Assembly (NCBI RefSeq): GCF_023656545.1
Contig: NZ_JAMOKF010000009.1
Span: forward strand, 1 to 49,658
Direction of reading: 5' to 3'
From: Micromonospora phytophila
GTDB lineage: Bacteria > Actinomycetota > Actinomycetes > Mycobacteriales > Micromonosporaceae
Length of the DNA stretch: 49,658 nucleotides
The first letter of the stretch is position 1; every line of letters begins with the position of its first letter. This document shows positions 1 through 9,064 of this stretch, one piece after another. Both the position numbers and the translations under genes were made by a program. The notes beneath the pieces were generated by a model, which was given only the letters and a program-made list of their open reading frames with translations, had not been told where the DNA came from and made no database searches.

Positions 1-451
1 CGACCGCGGCCAGCTCGGCGACCACCGCCTCGGGCAGCGGCACCCGGATCGCCCCCGCCAGCCGGGCGTACGCGGCGCGCAGCTGCGCGTCGGGGTGCCG
101 CGCGGCGGGCAGCAGTTCCACGGCCGCGGCCGCGACCGCGTCGACCGCCGCCGCTACCACCGGGATCGCCAGGTCTGCGGGCGGCTGGTCGGCGATGTCG
201 GCGAGCAGCTCGAGCACGCCAGCGGGGTCGGCCCCGTGCGCCGCCGCGTACGCGAGGAACGGCACCGCCGCCACCGTGGCCGGAAACACACTGCCCTGGT
301 GCCAGACGTTGCCGTGCAGGTCGTACAGCGCGTCGCCTACGTCGTCGGGGTCGTACAGGGCGCGCACCAGCGCCGGCACATCCTCGGCCCCGCCGTACGC
401 GTGCGTCAGCGCCGCCCACTCGACGGCATCAAGGTCATCCGGCGCTCGCAC
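1..451 (-). CDS. HEAT-repeat-type protein, N-terminal part (runs off the left edge)
   Basis: The minus-strand frame opens at a GTG at 449-451; an in-frame TAG lies three codons upstream, so no earlier start is possible. About 150 codons are visible and the frame is still open at base 1. The reading begins VRAPDDLDAVEWAALTHAYG and continues with a stretch containing YDLHGNVWHQGSVFPAT, then AVPFLAYAA, a pattern I recognise from actinobacterial HEAT-repeat proteins of unknown role. The rest is Ala/Leu-rich helical repeat sequence. No catalytic motif is visible and its partner is unknown. It is convergent with nothing in view and is separated from the next gene by about 290 bases. Confidence 0.7.
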   Translation of the reverse strand, partial: MRAPDDLDAVEWAALTHAYGGAEDVPALVRALYDPDDVGDALYDLHGNVWHQGSVFPATVAAVPFLAYAAAHGADPAGVLELLADIADQPPADLAIPVVAAAVDAVAAAAVELLPAARHPDAQLRAAYARLAGAIRVPLPEAVVAELAAV

Positions 452-743
452 GGCAGCACCCTACCGTGACGCAACCGCCGCCACGGTGGCCCAACGTCGA
501 CCAGGCGCCGGCACGGTGATGGTGCGCCCCTACCGCAATTCCCCTCTCCAGGGCGGCGCTCGGCGCCGCCGTCGCCGTCGCCGTCGCTGCGGTCCTCGGT
601 GACGAGCGACCATGTCGCCAACTCGGCTGGTGCGCACGCGGCAATAGCGAATGTTGTGACGCCGTTACTTCAAGTCCACTGTTCATGGTCGTCGCCGGAA
701 CTATGGCCTAGCTCGAGCCTTCTCCCAGGGTGGCCGCGGGCGT
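452..743. repeat. Intergenic stretch with a short (GCCGTC)3 tract
   Basis: This gap lies between the start of the HEAT-repeat gene and the stop of the CoA-transferase gene, both on the minus strand. Three perfect GCCGTC copies sit at 568-585. I see no gene in it. It probably carries the promoter of the HEAT-repeat gene, but no clear -35/-10 pair stands out. Confidence 0.4.
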
Positions 744-2120
744 TCAGCTCCAATCGGGCGACGCTTGAGCGTAGGCGGGTGGTAGGTGAGGCCAGCCCAG
801 CGGGCGGCCGTCGAGTTGACCTGGTGGGCTGATCGCGCTCCACCCGTTTCCGAGGGCTGTTCGGTAAATGTCGGCTTGGCGCTTCGGGTCATCGCCCGCG
901 CTCTGCCTGGCTGGCATGATGCCTTGCTCCAGCAGCCATCGTGCCGTCCTGGCGAGGGATACAGAGACGTGGGTGGCGTCGCCGGTGCGGGCGCGTCGAC
1001 CCAGTGCGGCCAGTGCACCAGCCGCGATGAGGTAGCCGGTGGCGTGGTCGAGCAACTGGCAGGGCAGCGCGCCGGGTTGGATGCCATCCGTGCTCGTAGC
1101 CCAGCCGATGCCGGTGGCGATCTGCACCAGGCTGTCGAAACCCCGCCGTGTCCCCCAGCTTCCGGCCGTCTCCCACGCCGAAAGCGTGACGACGATGGTG
1201 CCGGGGTGCTGGTTCGCAACCTGGTCAGGGTCCAGACCGAGACGGCGCAGCGCTCCGGGCCGGTAGCCGGTCACCAGAACGTCGGCTTGGTCGAGAAGAC
1301 GATGCAGAGCTTGACGGCCGTCCGCCGTGCTGGCATGCAGGCTTGCGCTTGCCTTACCGATCACTCCGTCGACAGCATGCAGCGCCAACTCCGGGCGATG
1401 CGGATCATCGACTCGTAGCACGTCGGCACCGAGCGCGCCCAACATCCGGGTACCAACGGGGCCGGCGATGACCCGTGTCAAATCAAGCACCTTCACCCCC
1501 GACGCCGGAAGCTGGCCCGGTTCGGCTAGCGGCAACGAGCCACGGCCGAGCGGCACCATGCTCACGAGCGGCGACGTCCCCGCCGTGCTGCATTGACTGT
1601 CTGCTTGCCACTGGGCCTGCGTACGAGCCGCCACGGCCAACCCTCCCGCGGCGTACACAACACGCTCAACCTCCAACGCCGGGCGCGCGGCAATAACCTC
1701 AGCCAGCTGCGCCTGAACCTCGGCGTCTCGACCGTCGTTCACACCGACGGACGCCAGCAGAGCCGTCCGATGCCACGGGTAGTTCGCATGGGTGCGCACC
1801 CAACCGTCCGCAGCCCGCCACAACCGGGACAGTGGAGCGAAGCCGTCGATCCCCCGCCCGTCTGCGTCGCGAAGCCAGACCTCGCTGCGCATCGCCGCCG
1901 CCACATGGTCCGTGTCGAGCCCAATGTCAGGCCGCCGACCGGTGCGCGCATAAGCCAGATCAGCGGCAGCCGTGAGACAGGCGGCCACGGACACGATTGC
2001 GCATTCGGCGACTGCGAGCGGTGACGCCAGCACCGCAGGCTGTGGATCTCCGGCCAGCCGGGGCCCGGCGATATCCACCAGCCCCAGGTCTGCCAGTACG
2101 CCGTCCAACAGAGTCACCAT
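744..2120 (-). CDS. CoA-transferase, family III (CaiB/BaiF)
   Basis: The product is 458 aa and belongs to the family that moves coenzyme A between carboxylic acids in the cytosol. The hallmark opening of a CaiB/BaiF domain, KVLDLTRVIAGPVGTRMLG followed by ALGADVLRVDDP, lies in the middle of the protein (about residues 210-245). A degenerate half resembling the C-terminal part of the fold comes first, so the order is the two-half arrangement seen in some actinobacterial members. The ATG at 2118-2120 is preceded by GGAAGG at good spacing, so I prefer it to a start 14 codons upstream. The substrate cannot be told from sequence, and no linked acyl-CoA enzyme gives a clue. Confidence 0.8.
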   Translation of the reverse strand: MVTLLDGVLADLGLVDIAGPRLAGDPQPAVLASPLAVAECAIVSVAACLTAAADLAYARTGRRPDIGLDTDHVAAAMRSEVWLRDADGRGIDGFAPLSRLWRAADGWVRTHANYPWHRTALLASVGVNDGRDAEVQAQLAEVIAARPALEVERVVYAAGGLAVAARTQAQWQADSQCSTAGTSPLVSMVPLGRGSLPLAEPGQLPASGVKVLDLTRVIAGPVGTRMLGALGADVLRVDDPHRPELALHAVDGVIGKASASLHASTADGRQALHRLLDQADVLVTGYRPGALRRLGLDPDQVANQHPGTIVVTLSAWETAGSWGTRRGFDSLVQIATGIGWATSTDGIQPGALPCQLLDHATGYLIAAGALAALGRRARTGDATHVSVSLARTARWLLEQGIMPARQSAGDDPKRQADIYRTALGNGWSAISPPGQLDGRPLGWPHLPPAYAQASPDWS

Positions 2121-2346
2121 GCACACATCCTTCCCGACTCTTGCTGACCCGGATTGACCCACTGGAGGTGCCGTTGCTCACCCGCCGGACAGGGTCAGGA
2201 GGAACGCCCAGAGTCATCGGGAGCATCGCGACGGAGGTCCTCATCTCGGCATGACAGCGCAGCGGAGTGGGCTGGGCGCGGCCACGCGGACAGCGGCAGA
2301 AGCGGATGTCCGCGAGGTTCAGCCGCGGGGGGCGTTCATACACCGG

Positions 2347-2805
2347 TCACGAGCGGGGCGGCGTCAGGCGCGGGCCGCGATAGGGCAGGGTGGCGCTGTA
2401 GACCACGTTGGTGGTGGTGCTGCCGAACCCGGCGAGATCGTTGACGACCTGTTCGAGGTGCGCCATCGACGTCGCGGCCACCTTAAGCACGTAACAGTCG
2501 TCTCCCGTGGTGCGCAGGCACTCCAGAATCTCCGACCGTCGCTCCAGTAGTCGGTGCAGCGGTTCGTGCCGGCTGCCGGGGTACTTCAGCCGGACCACCG
2601 CGAGCACGGCGAAGCCCGCCTTGGGCAGGTCGACCTCGGCGCGGTAGCCGCTGATCACACCGATCGCCTCCAGCCGCCTCACCCGTTCGCTGGTGGCCGA
2701 CGCGCTCAGGTTGACCCGGCGGCTGAGCTCGGTGATCGGCAGGCGGCCGTCGCCCTGCAACTCGGTCAGGATGGCCCAATCGACAGCATCAAGATTCTCG
2801 GCCAT
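2347..2805 (-). CDS. Lrp/AsnC-family transcriptional regulator
   Basis: The product is 152 aa, the usual length for the family. The N-terminal winged helix (MAENLDAVDWAILTELQGDG, then ITELSRRVNLSASATSERVRRLEA) is followed by an RAM-type ligand-binding domain ending in VVNDLAGFGSTTT. Such proteins bind amino acids or related small molecules and often control the divergent neighbour. Here the start is 94 bases from the start of the LLM oxidoreductase gene on the other strand, so that operon is the likely target (inference). About 225 bases of non-coding DNA separate its stop from the CoA-transferase start. Confidence 0.88.
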   Translation of the reverse strand: MAENLDAVDWAILTELQGDGRLPITELSRRVNLSASATSERVRRLEAIGVISGYRAEVDLPKAGFAVLAVVRLKYPGSRHEPLHRLLERRSEILECLRTTGDDCYVLKVAATSMAHLEQVVNDLAGFGSTTTNVVYSATLPYRGPRLTPPRS

Positions 2806-2899
2806 CGGGCCAATCTACCGGCGGATCCACGGCAAAGGCCAGCGAAGGCAGGGATCACGGTGTTCACACGCCGGGTTCACGCTGGCTAGCGTAGGACCC

Positions 2900-3751
2900 G
2901 TGCAGATTGGCGTGAACGTACCGAACTTCGCTCCGGGTACCGACCCGGAGGTGCTGCGACAGTGGGCGCAGACGGTCGAGGGTCTCGGCTTCGACCTGCT
3001 GATGGTCTCCGACCACATCGCGGTGACCCAGGACGTGGCCGAGCAGTATCCGGCGCCGTTCTACGAGCCGTTCACCACGTTGTCCTGGCTGGCCGGGGTG
3101 ACCCGGCGGGTCCGGCTGGGTACCACGGTGCTCATCGTCCCGTACCGGCATCCGCTGCTCACCGCCCGGATGGCGGCGAACCTCAACCGGCTCAGCGGTG
3201 GACGGCTCGTCCTCGGCGTCGGCGTCGGCTGGGCCCAGCAGGAGTTCGAGGCGCTCGGCGTGCCGTTCCGGCAGCGCGGCGCGCTGACCAACGAGTACCT
3301 GGGCGCCATGTGCGACGCCTGGCGGAACACCGACGACTACGATACGGGTGCGATCCCGATCTGGGTCGGCGGCAACAGCGACGCCGGCATGCGTCGCGCG
3401 GTACTGCTCGGTGACGCCTGGCACCCGCTGCGGTTCACGCCAGGATGGCTGGCCACGGCGGCTGGGCGGCTGAAGGCCACCGCCGACGAACTCGGTCGCC
3501 CGGTGCCCGCGTTGGCGCCGCGCATCGCACTCCGGGAGACCCGTGAACCAATCACCGACCCGGACCGGCTCGCCGGTGTCGGCACCATCGACCAGATCCT
3601 CGCCGACATCGAGCGGATCCGTCTGCTCGGGGCGGAGGCAGTGGTGCTCGACCCGTTCAACGGCGACCTGACCGAGATCCGCCATCCCGAACGGGCCTGG
3701 CGGACACTTGCGGCCGTGGCCGCGTACCACAAATCCCAGGAGGACCGATGA
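2900..3751 (+). CDS. LLM-class F420-dependent oxidoreductase
   Basis: The product is 283 aa. It starts at a GTG (VQIGVNVPNF); the frame is open further upstream but that part overlaps the divergent Lrp gene. The luciferase-like fold is shown by the N-terminal beta strand, LLMVSDHIAV near residue 35, the central GGRLVLGVGVGWAQQEFEALG, and PIWVGGNSDAGMRRAVLLGDAWHP, all typical of the TIGR03619-like F420 group. It probably transfers hydride from F420H2 or FMNH2 to a small substrate. The stop overlaps the next start by four bases (ATGA), so it is translationally coupled to the nucleoside deaminase gene. The substrate is unknown. Confidence 0.87.
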   Translation: MQIGVNVPNFAPGTDPEVLRQWAQTVEGLGFDLLMVSDHIAVTQDVAEQYPAPFYEPFTTLSWLAGVTRRVRLGTTVLIVPYRHPLLTARMAANLNRLSGGRLVLGVGVGWAQQEFEALGVPFRQRGALTNEYLGAMCDAWRNTDDYDTGAIPIWVGGNSDAGMRRAVLLGDAWHPLRFTPGWLATAAGRLKATADELGRPVPALAPRIALRETREPITDPDRLAGVGTIDQILADIERIRLLGAEAVVLDPFNGDLTEIRHPERAWRTLAAVAAYHKSQEDR

Positions 3752-4173
3752 CGCTCGACGACGAGAAGTTTCTCCGCCGTGCCGTGGAACTCGCCGGCCA
3801 GGCCGGGGCGTCCGGCGAACGACCGTTCGCCTCGTTGCTGGTCGCTGCGGACGGCACCGTCCTGATCGAGGACCACAACACCGTGGTGTCCGACTCGGAC
3901 ATCACCGCCCACCCGGAGCTGAAGCTGGCCCGCTGGGCCGCCCGGGAACTAGCTCCCGACGTGGCCGCCGGCACCACCATGTTCACCAGTTGCCAGCCCT
4001 GCCCGATGTGCGCGACCGCGATCGACCGGTCCGGCCTCGGCCGGGTGGTGTACGCCCTGTCCACCGAACAGTTCGAGGAGGTCAAGCCGGCCACCCCGCC
4101 GCTGCCCCCGGTCCGGTACGAGGGGCCGGCGCTGTTCGACGAGGCGCGCCAGCCGATCGACAACTATTACTAA
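3748..4173 (+). CDS. Nucleoside/nucleobase deaminase (CMP/dCMP deaminase fold)
   Basis: The product is 141 aa, a single zinc-dependent deaminase domain. The zinc and proton-shuttle motifs are visible: H55-P56-E57 in AHPELKLA and C85-x-x-C88 in SCQPCPMCATAI. The family hydrolytically deaminates cytosine, guanine, adenosine or related rings; the HPE variant and short length fit a guanine-deaminase or tRNA-adenosine-deaminase-like enzyme, but a specific substrate cannot be assigned. It overlaps the LLM oxidoreductase gene by four bases, so the two are co-translated and may act on the same nitrogen heterocycle (inference). Confidence 0.85.
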   Translation: MTLDDEKFLRRAVELAGQAGASGERPFASLLVAADGTVLIEDHNTVVSDSDITAHPELKLARWAARELAPDVAAGTTMFTSCQPCPMCATAIDRSGLGRVVYALSTEQFEEVKPATPPLPPVRYEGPALFDEARQPIDNYY

Positions 4174-4583
4174 TTAGAGCGCATCGGAGTGCCTGGTAAG
4201 TAAGGGTTTTAGGCGTGTTGGTGGCGGGCGAGGCGGCGGGTCATGACGATGACCATTGGACCATTGGGGCGTGGTAGTCGGGTAGCCGTTCGTAATCGTG
4301 CCGGGAAAGCGCGGCGGACCCCACGGTCCGAGTGATCCGCCCCGACGAGGCTCATCAGTAACCTCGACGACCACCTCGACAAGATCGCGGTGGACGCGGA
4401 CCATCGGCTCGCCTTCCAGAACGGCCATCCCACCGCGACCGGCTGAGACGTGCCGAGCCGGGTCCGGCAGCTCCGCACCGGTCGCTTCGCGGCCAGATGC
4501 GGATGTCGATTCCTCGCCCACTGTCCGATGCTGCTGGCATGTTCGCCCCGCTGATCGGTGCTGGACCAGGTTTGGGGACGCTT
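4174..4583. other. Gene-free stretch, possible decayed insertion-sequence end
   Basis: No intact gene is visible. The minus strand can be read as a tail ending MVIVMTRRLARHQHA near 4209, and the plus strand around 4350-4445 reads in a GC3-rich frame (ISNLDDHLDKIAVDADHRL) up to a TGA. Both look like fragments of former coding DNA, perhaps of a transposase, but neither matches a family I can name. A short direct repeat (ACCATTGG twice) lies near 4251-4266. Confidence 0.25.
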
Positions 4584-5113
4584 GTGGCTGAGGTGGCGCT
4601 GCGGCCTGTCGAGGACTCCGACCTCGATGCCTTGTTCGCACAGATGCGGGATCCCGAGTCTGTCTGTGGATGGCAGCCTTCACTGCCGAGGATCCCGACG
4701 ACCGCACCGCGTTCGACGTCCACATGGCGAAGGTCAGGAAGTCGCCTGAGGTCACCACCCGCGCTGTCACCGCCGATGGACGGCTCGTCGGCAGTGTCGC
4801 CAGCTTCGTCATCGAGGGCACCACCGAGGTCACGTACTGGATCGACAGGTCCTTCTGGGGGCAGGGCCTCGCCGGCCGAGCGCTTGCCCTGCTCCTCGAC
4901 TCGGTTCCCGTCCGGCCTCTGTTCGCCCGCGTCGCAAGTGACAATGTGAGATCGCTCAAGGTGCTGCAGAAGGCAGGGTTCGCGATCACAGGCACGGAGA
5001 TCTCGTTCGCCAACGGACGGAATATGGAGATCGAGGAAACGATTCTGCGCCTCGATGAGCCCGCGAAGACCACGCCATCCGATGTGTCGAGCAGGGAGAG
5101 GCGGACTTACTGA
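4584..5113 (+). pseudogene. GNAT-family N-acetyltransferase, frameshifted
   Basis: The N-terminus reads from a GTG at 4584 (VAEVALRPVEDSDLDALFAQ, then MRDPESV). The expected continuation (WMAAFTAEDPDDRTAFDVHM) lies in another frame, entered at about 4660-4670. The second frame then carries the acetyl-CoA-binding region (YWIDRSFWGQGLAGRALALL), the conserved ARVASDNVRSLKVLQKAGF and a normal C-terminus. The two parts together give a full-length protein of about 175 aa that once acetylated an amine substrate. The break is one missing or two extra bases, so it is either a real pseudogene or a sequencing error. An alternative ATG at 4670 would give a 147-aa protein lacking the first strand and helix. 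Confidence 0.75.
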
Positions 5114-5248
5114 TCTCGGCACGAGAGTGCGTCGGAGACCGTCGAGTCGAATGCATTCAGAGTCGGCACCTTAACAAGCAGCGCAAGACGGAGGTACGGC
5201 ACCGACCCAGCATGGTCATCGGTAGGTAGGTCCAAGCCGAGGAAGGCG

Positions 5249-5279
5249 CCGCCGAGGCGACCCTGCGGCGCCTCGGCGG
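5249..5279. terminator. Perfect 11-bp GC hairpin, likely bidirectional terminator
   Basis: CCGCCGAGGCG at 5249-5259 is exactly complementary to CGCCTCGGCGG at 5269-5279, with a 9-base loop. It sits between the convergent GNAT remnant and the ABC-importer operon. There is no U-tract on either strand, which is common for actinomycete terminators. The rest of 5114-5428 holds no gene I can support. Confidence 0.6.
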
Positions 5280-5428
5280 ACGCCCACCCTCACCACAGAC
5301 GGATCCACCGTCGCCGCCCGGTCAGGCGGGGGCGGGCGCCGCCAGAAGCGCGCGCAGCTCGCGGACGCCTGACGACCACCTGGCCATGCGCTTGCACCGG
5401 CGCTCACGATAGCGACGATGAGCAGTTG

Positions 5429-6277
5429 TCACAGGTTGTGGCGTACGTCGGCCGGCAGGTGGGGCGGCTCCGGTGGCTCGGGGGACTGGTCGGGCTGACC
5501 AAGCTGCGCGACCCGCGTCGGGTCGAGGACCCGAGAGAGGAACGAGCGGGTCCGTTCGTGCCGCGGTGCGCCGAGCACCTCCTGCGGCGGCCCCTGCTCG
5601 ACCACCACGCCGCCGTCCATGAACACGACCCGGTCGGCGACTTCCCGGGCGAACGCCATCTCGTGGGTGACGACCATCATCGTCATGCCGTCCTCAGCCA
5701 ACTGGCGCATGACAGTGAGCACGTCGCCGACCAGTTCCGGATCCAGCGCGGAGGTCGGCTCGTCGAAGAGCATCAGCTTGGGCTCCATCGACAGCGATCG
5801 GGCGATCGCCGCCCGCTGCTGCTGCCCGCCGGAGAGCTGCGCCGGGAACGCCTCGGCCTTGTCAGTCAGGCCCACCCGCTCCAGGTTCTTCCGTGCGATC
5901 TGCTCGGCCTCGGCGCGGCCGCGCCGGAGCACCCGGCGCTGGGCGATGGTGAGGTTGTTCAGCACGGTCAGGTGCGGGAAGAGGTTGAACGACTGGAAGA
6001 CCATCCCGATCCCGCGGCGTACGGAATCGATCTCGACATCCGGGTCGGTCATCTCGACCCCGTTCACCCAGATCTTGCCGGCGGTCGGCTCCTCCAGCAG
6101 GTTGACGCACCGCAGCAGCGTCGACTTGCCGGATCCGGACGGCCCGATGACGCAGACCACCTCGCCGTGGCCGACCTCGAAGTCGATGCCCTTGAGCACT
6201 TCGAGCGGCCCGAAGGATTTGTGCAGATCGCGGATCTCGACGGCGGGCCGGGATTGGATAGTCGTCATGTGGGTCAC
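5429..6277 (-). CDS. Polar amino-acid ABC transporter, ATP-binding protein
   Basis: The product is 282 aa, a cytoplasmic ATPase of the GlnQ/HisP type that powers amino-acid uptake. All motifs are intact: Walker [10 protein letters not shown] (residues 45-53), Q-loop in [14 protein letters not shown], signature LSGGQQQR (148-155), Walker [13 protein letters not shown] (168-179) and H-loop VTHEM (H205). It begins at a GTG overlapping the permease stop (GTGA), so the two are co-translated; an ATG three codons in is an alternative. The last 35 residues form a Pro-rich tail ([14 protein letters not shown]) beyond the usual end of the family. Confidence 0.93.
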   Translation of the reverse strand: MTHMTTIQSRPAVEIRDLHKSFGPLEVLKGIDFEVGHGEVVCVIGPSGSGKSTLLRCVNLLEEPTAGKIWVNGVEMTDPDVEIDSVRRGIGMVFQSFNLFPHLTVLNNLTIAQRRVLRRGRAEAEQIARKNLERVGLTDKAEAFPAQLSGGQQQRAAIARSLSMEPKLMLFDEPTSALDPELVGDVLTVMRQLAEDGMTMMVVTHEMAFAREVADRVVFMDGGVVVEQGPPQEVLGAPRHERTRSFLSRVLDPTRVAQLGQPDQSPEPPEPPHLPADVRHNL

Positions 6278-7068
6278 CGGGCCTTGGCGTAGCGGAGTTC
6301 GAGGCGTCGTACCACCTGGGAGAGGGGCAGGGTGATGACCAGGTAGGCGAAGCCGGCTACCAGCAGCGGGGTGGCGTTCACCCGGTCGTTCAGCGTGTCC
6401 CGACCGAACTTGGTGACCTCGATGGTCTGCGCGGTCACGCCGAGCACGTAGGCGAGCGACGAGTCCTTGGTGAGCAGGATGAGTTCGTTCGTCAGCGGCG
6501 GGATCACGACCCGGAACGCCTGCGGGATGACGATGGTGCGCATCGCGGTGAAGTGCGACATGCCGAGGGTGCGCGCCGCCTCCATCTGCCCCTTCGGCAC
6601 GGCCTGGATGCCGGCCCGGATGGTCTCGGCCATGTACGCCGCGGCGGTCAATCCGAGACCGATCGCGATCGAACCGAACACGCCGCCCGGAATCTCGCGC
6701 TCTGGGAAGGCGATGGGAACGCCGTACCCGACGAGGAAGAGCACCAGCAGCGCGGGCAGACCCCGAAAGAGCTCGATGTACGCCGTTGCGACCCAGCGGT
6801 ACGGAGCCACCCGGGACAGCCGCATCAGCGCGAGGATGGTGCCGAACACGAGCCCGAAGGCGAACGCACCCAGCGTGTAAAGGATCGTATTGCGCAGCGC
6901 GACGGTGATAATCGTCGGGAACATCGACTTGATGATGTCGACGCGGAAAAACGCCTCTCGCAGCCTGTCCCAGTCCGCAGCATAGATCACCGTGGCGATG
7001 ACGGCGATGAAGGCCAGGTACTGGAGCCAGAGGGACAGCCGCTCTCGCTGGCGGCGTCGCAGCTTCAC
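6274..7068 (-). CDS. Polar amino-acid ABC transporter, permease
   Basis: The product is 264 aa with about five to six membrane helices, of the HisM/GlnP (His/Glu/Gln/Arg/opine) group. The EAA loop that docks with the ATPase is clear: [20 protein letters not shown] followed by [17 protein letters not shown]. The N-terminus is a basic cytoplasmic leader ([13 protein letters not shown]) before the first helix. Only one permease gene is present, so the channel is probably a homodimer. It lies between the binding-protein gene, from which it is separated by a strong hairpin, and the ATPase gene, which it overlaps. Confidence 0.92.
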   Translation of the reverse strand: MKLRRRQRERLSLWLQYLAFIAVIATVIYAADWDRLREAFFRVDIIKSMFPTIITVALRNTILYTLGAFAFGLVFGTILALMRLSRVAPYRWVATAYIELFRGLPALLVLFLVGYGVPIAFPEREIPGGVFGSIAIGLGLTAAAYMAETIRAGIQAVPKGQMEAARTLGMSHFTAMRTIVIPQAFRVVIPPLTNELILLTKDSSLAYVLGVTAQTIEVTKFGRDTLNDRVNATPLLVAGFAYLVITLPLSQVVRRLELRYAKAR

Positions 7069-7107
7069 GGTTCGATGCTCCTTGCTATACGCGCAGGTTG
7101 CCTACGC

Positions 7108-7136
7108 GGAGGGCGCGCGACAGGCGCGCGCCCTCC
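7108..7136 (-). terminator. Strong hairpin between binding-protein and permease genes
   Basis: GGAGGGCGCGCG at 7108-7119 pairs perfectly with CGCGCGCCCTCC at 7125-7136 around a 5-base loop. It lies 16 bases after the binding-protein stop and 40 bases before the permease start. Such hairpins commonly act as partial terminators or 3'-end stabilisers, so that the binding protein is made in excess over the membrane parts. Confidence 0.7.
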
Positions 7137-7151
7137 GGCCACGGGTTTCGA

Positions 7152-7970
7152 TCACGAGTTCGGCCGCTTGCCGATCCACTTCTCGTAGATCGTGTCGTAC
7201 GTGCCGTCCTGCTTGGCCTTGGCCAGCACATCGTTGATCTTCTTGAGCAGTTCCGGGTTGCTGTCCTTCTTCACCGAGAACCCGTACTGCTCGCCGGTGT
7301 CGAACTCGGCCGCCACCTCGAAGCCGCCCGAGTGCTCCTTGATGTACTCGGTCCAGACCGGCAGGTCGTTGATGGCGGCTTCCACCTGGCCGTTGGCGAG
7401 GGCCTGCTGCAGGGCGGCGAGATCCTCGAACTCGACGAGCTGCAGGCCCTTCTCCTTCTCGAACTTCCGGGCGTAGTCACGGCCCGTGGTCGCCGCCTGG
7501 ACGCCGAGCTTCTTCCCCTTGAGGTCGTCCAGCGACTTGTACGGCTTGCCGGTCTTGATCAACATCGCCTGGGTCGCGTCGAAGTAGGGGTCGGAGAAGT
7601 TCATCACCTTCTGCCGTTCTTCGGTGATCGTCATGCCGGCGGCGGCCGCGTCGCACTTGCCGGTGTTCAGGTCCTGGCCGGACTTGATCCCCTCGAACGG
7701 CGTGTCGACGATCTTCTGTTCGACGCCCAGGTCCTTGGCGACCAGGTCCATCACGTCGACGTCGAACCCGACCACCTTGCCGCTGGGATCCTTGGACTGG
7801 AACGGCGCGTACGGCAGGTGGGTGCAGACGGTCAGCTTGCCCTTCTCGACGAGCTTGACCCCGTTCGCCTGGACTTCGCTCTCGTCCTTCTTGGCGCATC
7901 CCGCGCTCACCGCGAGGGCGGCGATCGCCACGACGAGGCCAGCCTTGCGGACTGCGCTATCGAACCTCAC
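7152..7970 (-). CDS. Polar amino-acid ABC transporter, substrate-binding lipoprotein
   Basis: The product is 272 aa, an SBP_bac_3-type extracellular solute receptor anchored to the membrane by lipid. The start is a GTG preceded by GGAGGG at good spacing; an in-frame ATG ten codons earlier has no such site. The signal peptide ends in a lipobox (ALAVSAGC, the Cys being residue 25 from this start). The fold is shown by GKLTVCTHLPYAPFQSKDPS, VVGFDVDVMDLVAKDLGV, DAAAAGMTITEERQKVMNFS and YGFSVKKDSNPELLKKINDV. The likely ligand is a polar amino acid such as glutamine or glutamate (inference). It is the first gene of the three-gene importer operon. Confidence 0.92.
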   Translation of the reverse strand: MRFDSAVRKAGLVVAIAALAVSAGCAKKDESEVQANGVKLVEKGKLTVCTHLPYAPFQSKDPSGKVVGFDVDVMDLVAKDLGVEQKIVDTPFEGIKSGQDLNTGKCDAAAAGMTITEERQKVMNFSDPYFDATQAMLIKTGKPYKSLDDLKGKKLGVQAATTGRDYARKFEKEKGLQLVEFEDLAALQQALANGQVEAAINDLPVWTEYIKEHSGGFEVAAEFDTGEQYGFSVKKDSNPELLKKINDVLAKAKQDGTYDTIYEKWIGKRPNS

Positions 7971-9064
7971 GGCTGTGTCCCTCCGATTCGGCCCCCGCAT
8001 GACGGGCAGCCAGGGTTGGTACGAAGACTGTGTAACAGCGGACGGTACCTGATCTGGCGAGCCGTACCCAGATCACGCCCAGTCGTTGAGCCGATGCTGT
8101 GACCGTCACGGTCAGTAAATACGGCACTCGGCAAGCAACCGGACGGCGAGACGCGACACCAGCAGAACCGGGCAGTCGGGGCCGAGGAACCACGACGGGT
8201 TCTGGGCTCCATCGATCAGGCTGAGCACTCACCACCTTCCAGCGGCCCAGGTGCCGTTGACCCGCGCCGGCGCGACCCGGATCGGCGTCCGCGCCGCAGC
8301 GCTCGCGATAGTAGCCATGGTGATCGGCACCGTTCGCATCGCCCAGCTGCAGCGCCGCCGCTAAGCGGGGCCCGAAGACCCGGCCGGACGGGTCGGCGAA
8401 CGCGGCATCCCGTCCAGCGCATGACGCGATTCCGCGCACGACTTCACCGCTACACCCCGGTCACGGCGATGACGGATCCGACATGATGCCATCGACCAAC
8501 GCCCTCGCTCCCCCATCGCCGCTCGACGACCGGGTCGACCTGCCAGGGAGATCAGCCGTCTGCTGGTCACCGCCCCGTGACCCGGACGGCGCGCGCCCAT
8601 ATCCGCGATCAGCGCAGCCATGTGCCGGGTATGTCGCAGCTGAGGCAACAACCTTGATCAGATCCGAGGCGGGAGTGGCCTGGTGCGGCGGCCCGGCGAA
8701 GTGGCAAGGGGCAAAACGCTGTCGGCGTTTTGCCCCTTTTTCATGCTCTGTAGCTAGCGTGCTGCCCGTCGTTGGAATGATCGCTTTGCCCACAGATATG
8801 GCATCAGCAGCGGCCATCGGCCGCCAGCTCCCCCGATGCGGATCACCGAGCGGTCCAGCAGCGCGGCGAACATCGACACGGCAGAAGTCCCGTTCGTGAA
8901 CGCGAAGCCTGAGGGCTGCCCGATGTGCCCATGGCAACACAGTTCCCGAGTCCGACGCCTCGTGCCAGACGAGGACGTCTCCGGGCTGACCAGCGCCACC
9001 ACCGACGTCTTCGGCTCCGCCGAAGAGGCCACCACGCAGGACCCGCTGACCCGCCGGATCCCGC
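7971..9064. other. Long stretch without a supported gene
   Basis: About 1.1 kb separates the importer operon from glpD. The left end should hold the importer promoter. The plus-strand frame from an ATG at 8836 reads MRITERSSSAANIDTAEVPF and contains CPMCPW, with fairly high GC3, but it has no recognisable family and runs into the antisense of glpD. The opposite strand there reads SGFAFTNGTSAVSMFAALLD, also unrecognised. These may be remnants of one decayed gene. The clearest element is the U-tract terminator at 8706-8741. Confidence 0.4.
8706..8741 (+). terminator. Textbook rho-independent terminator with no gene in front of it
   Basis: A 14-bp perfect stem (left arm 8706-8719, right arm 8725-8738, loop TGTCG) is followed by T residues through 8741. 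It reads as a terminator on the plus strand. No protein gene on that strand ends nearby, so it may end a small RNA or the transcript of a lost gene. Confidence 0.75.

Noticed and set aside
5216..5407. Minus-strand 63-codon frame before the ABC operon
   Set aside because: It contains the perfect terminator hairpin and has an Arg/Pro-rich product with no family.
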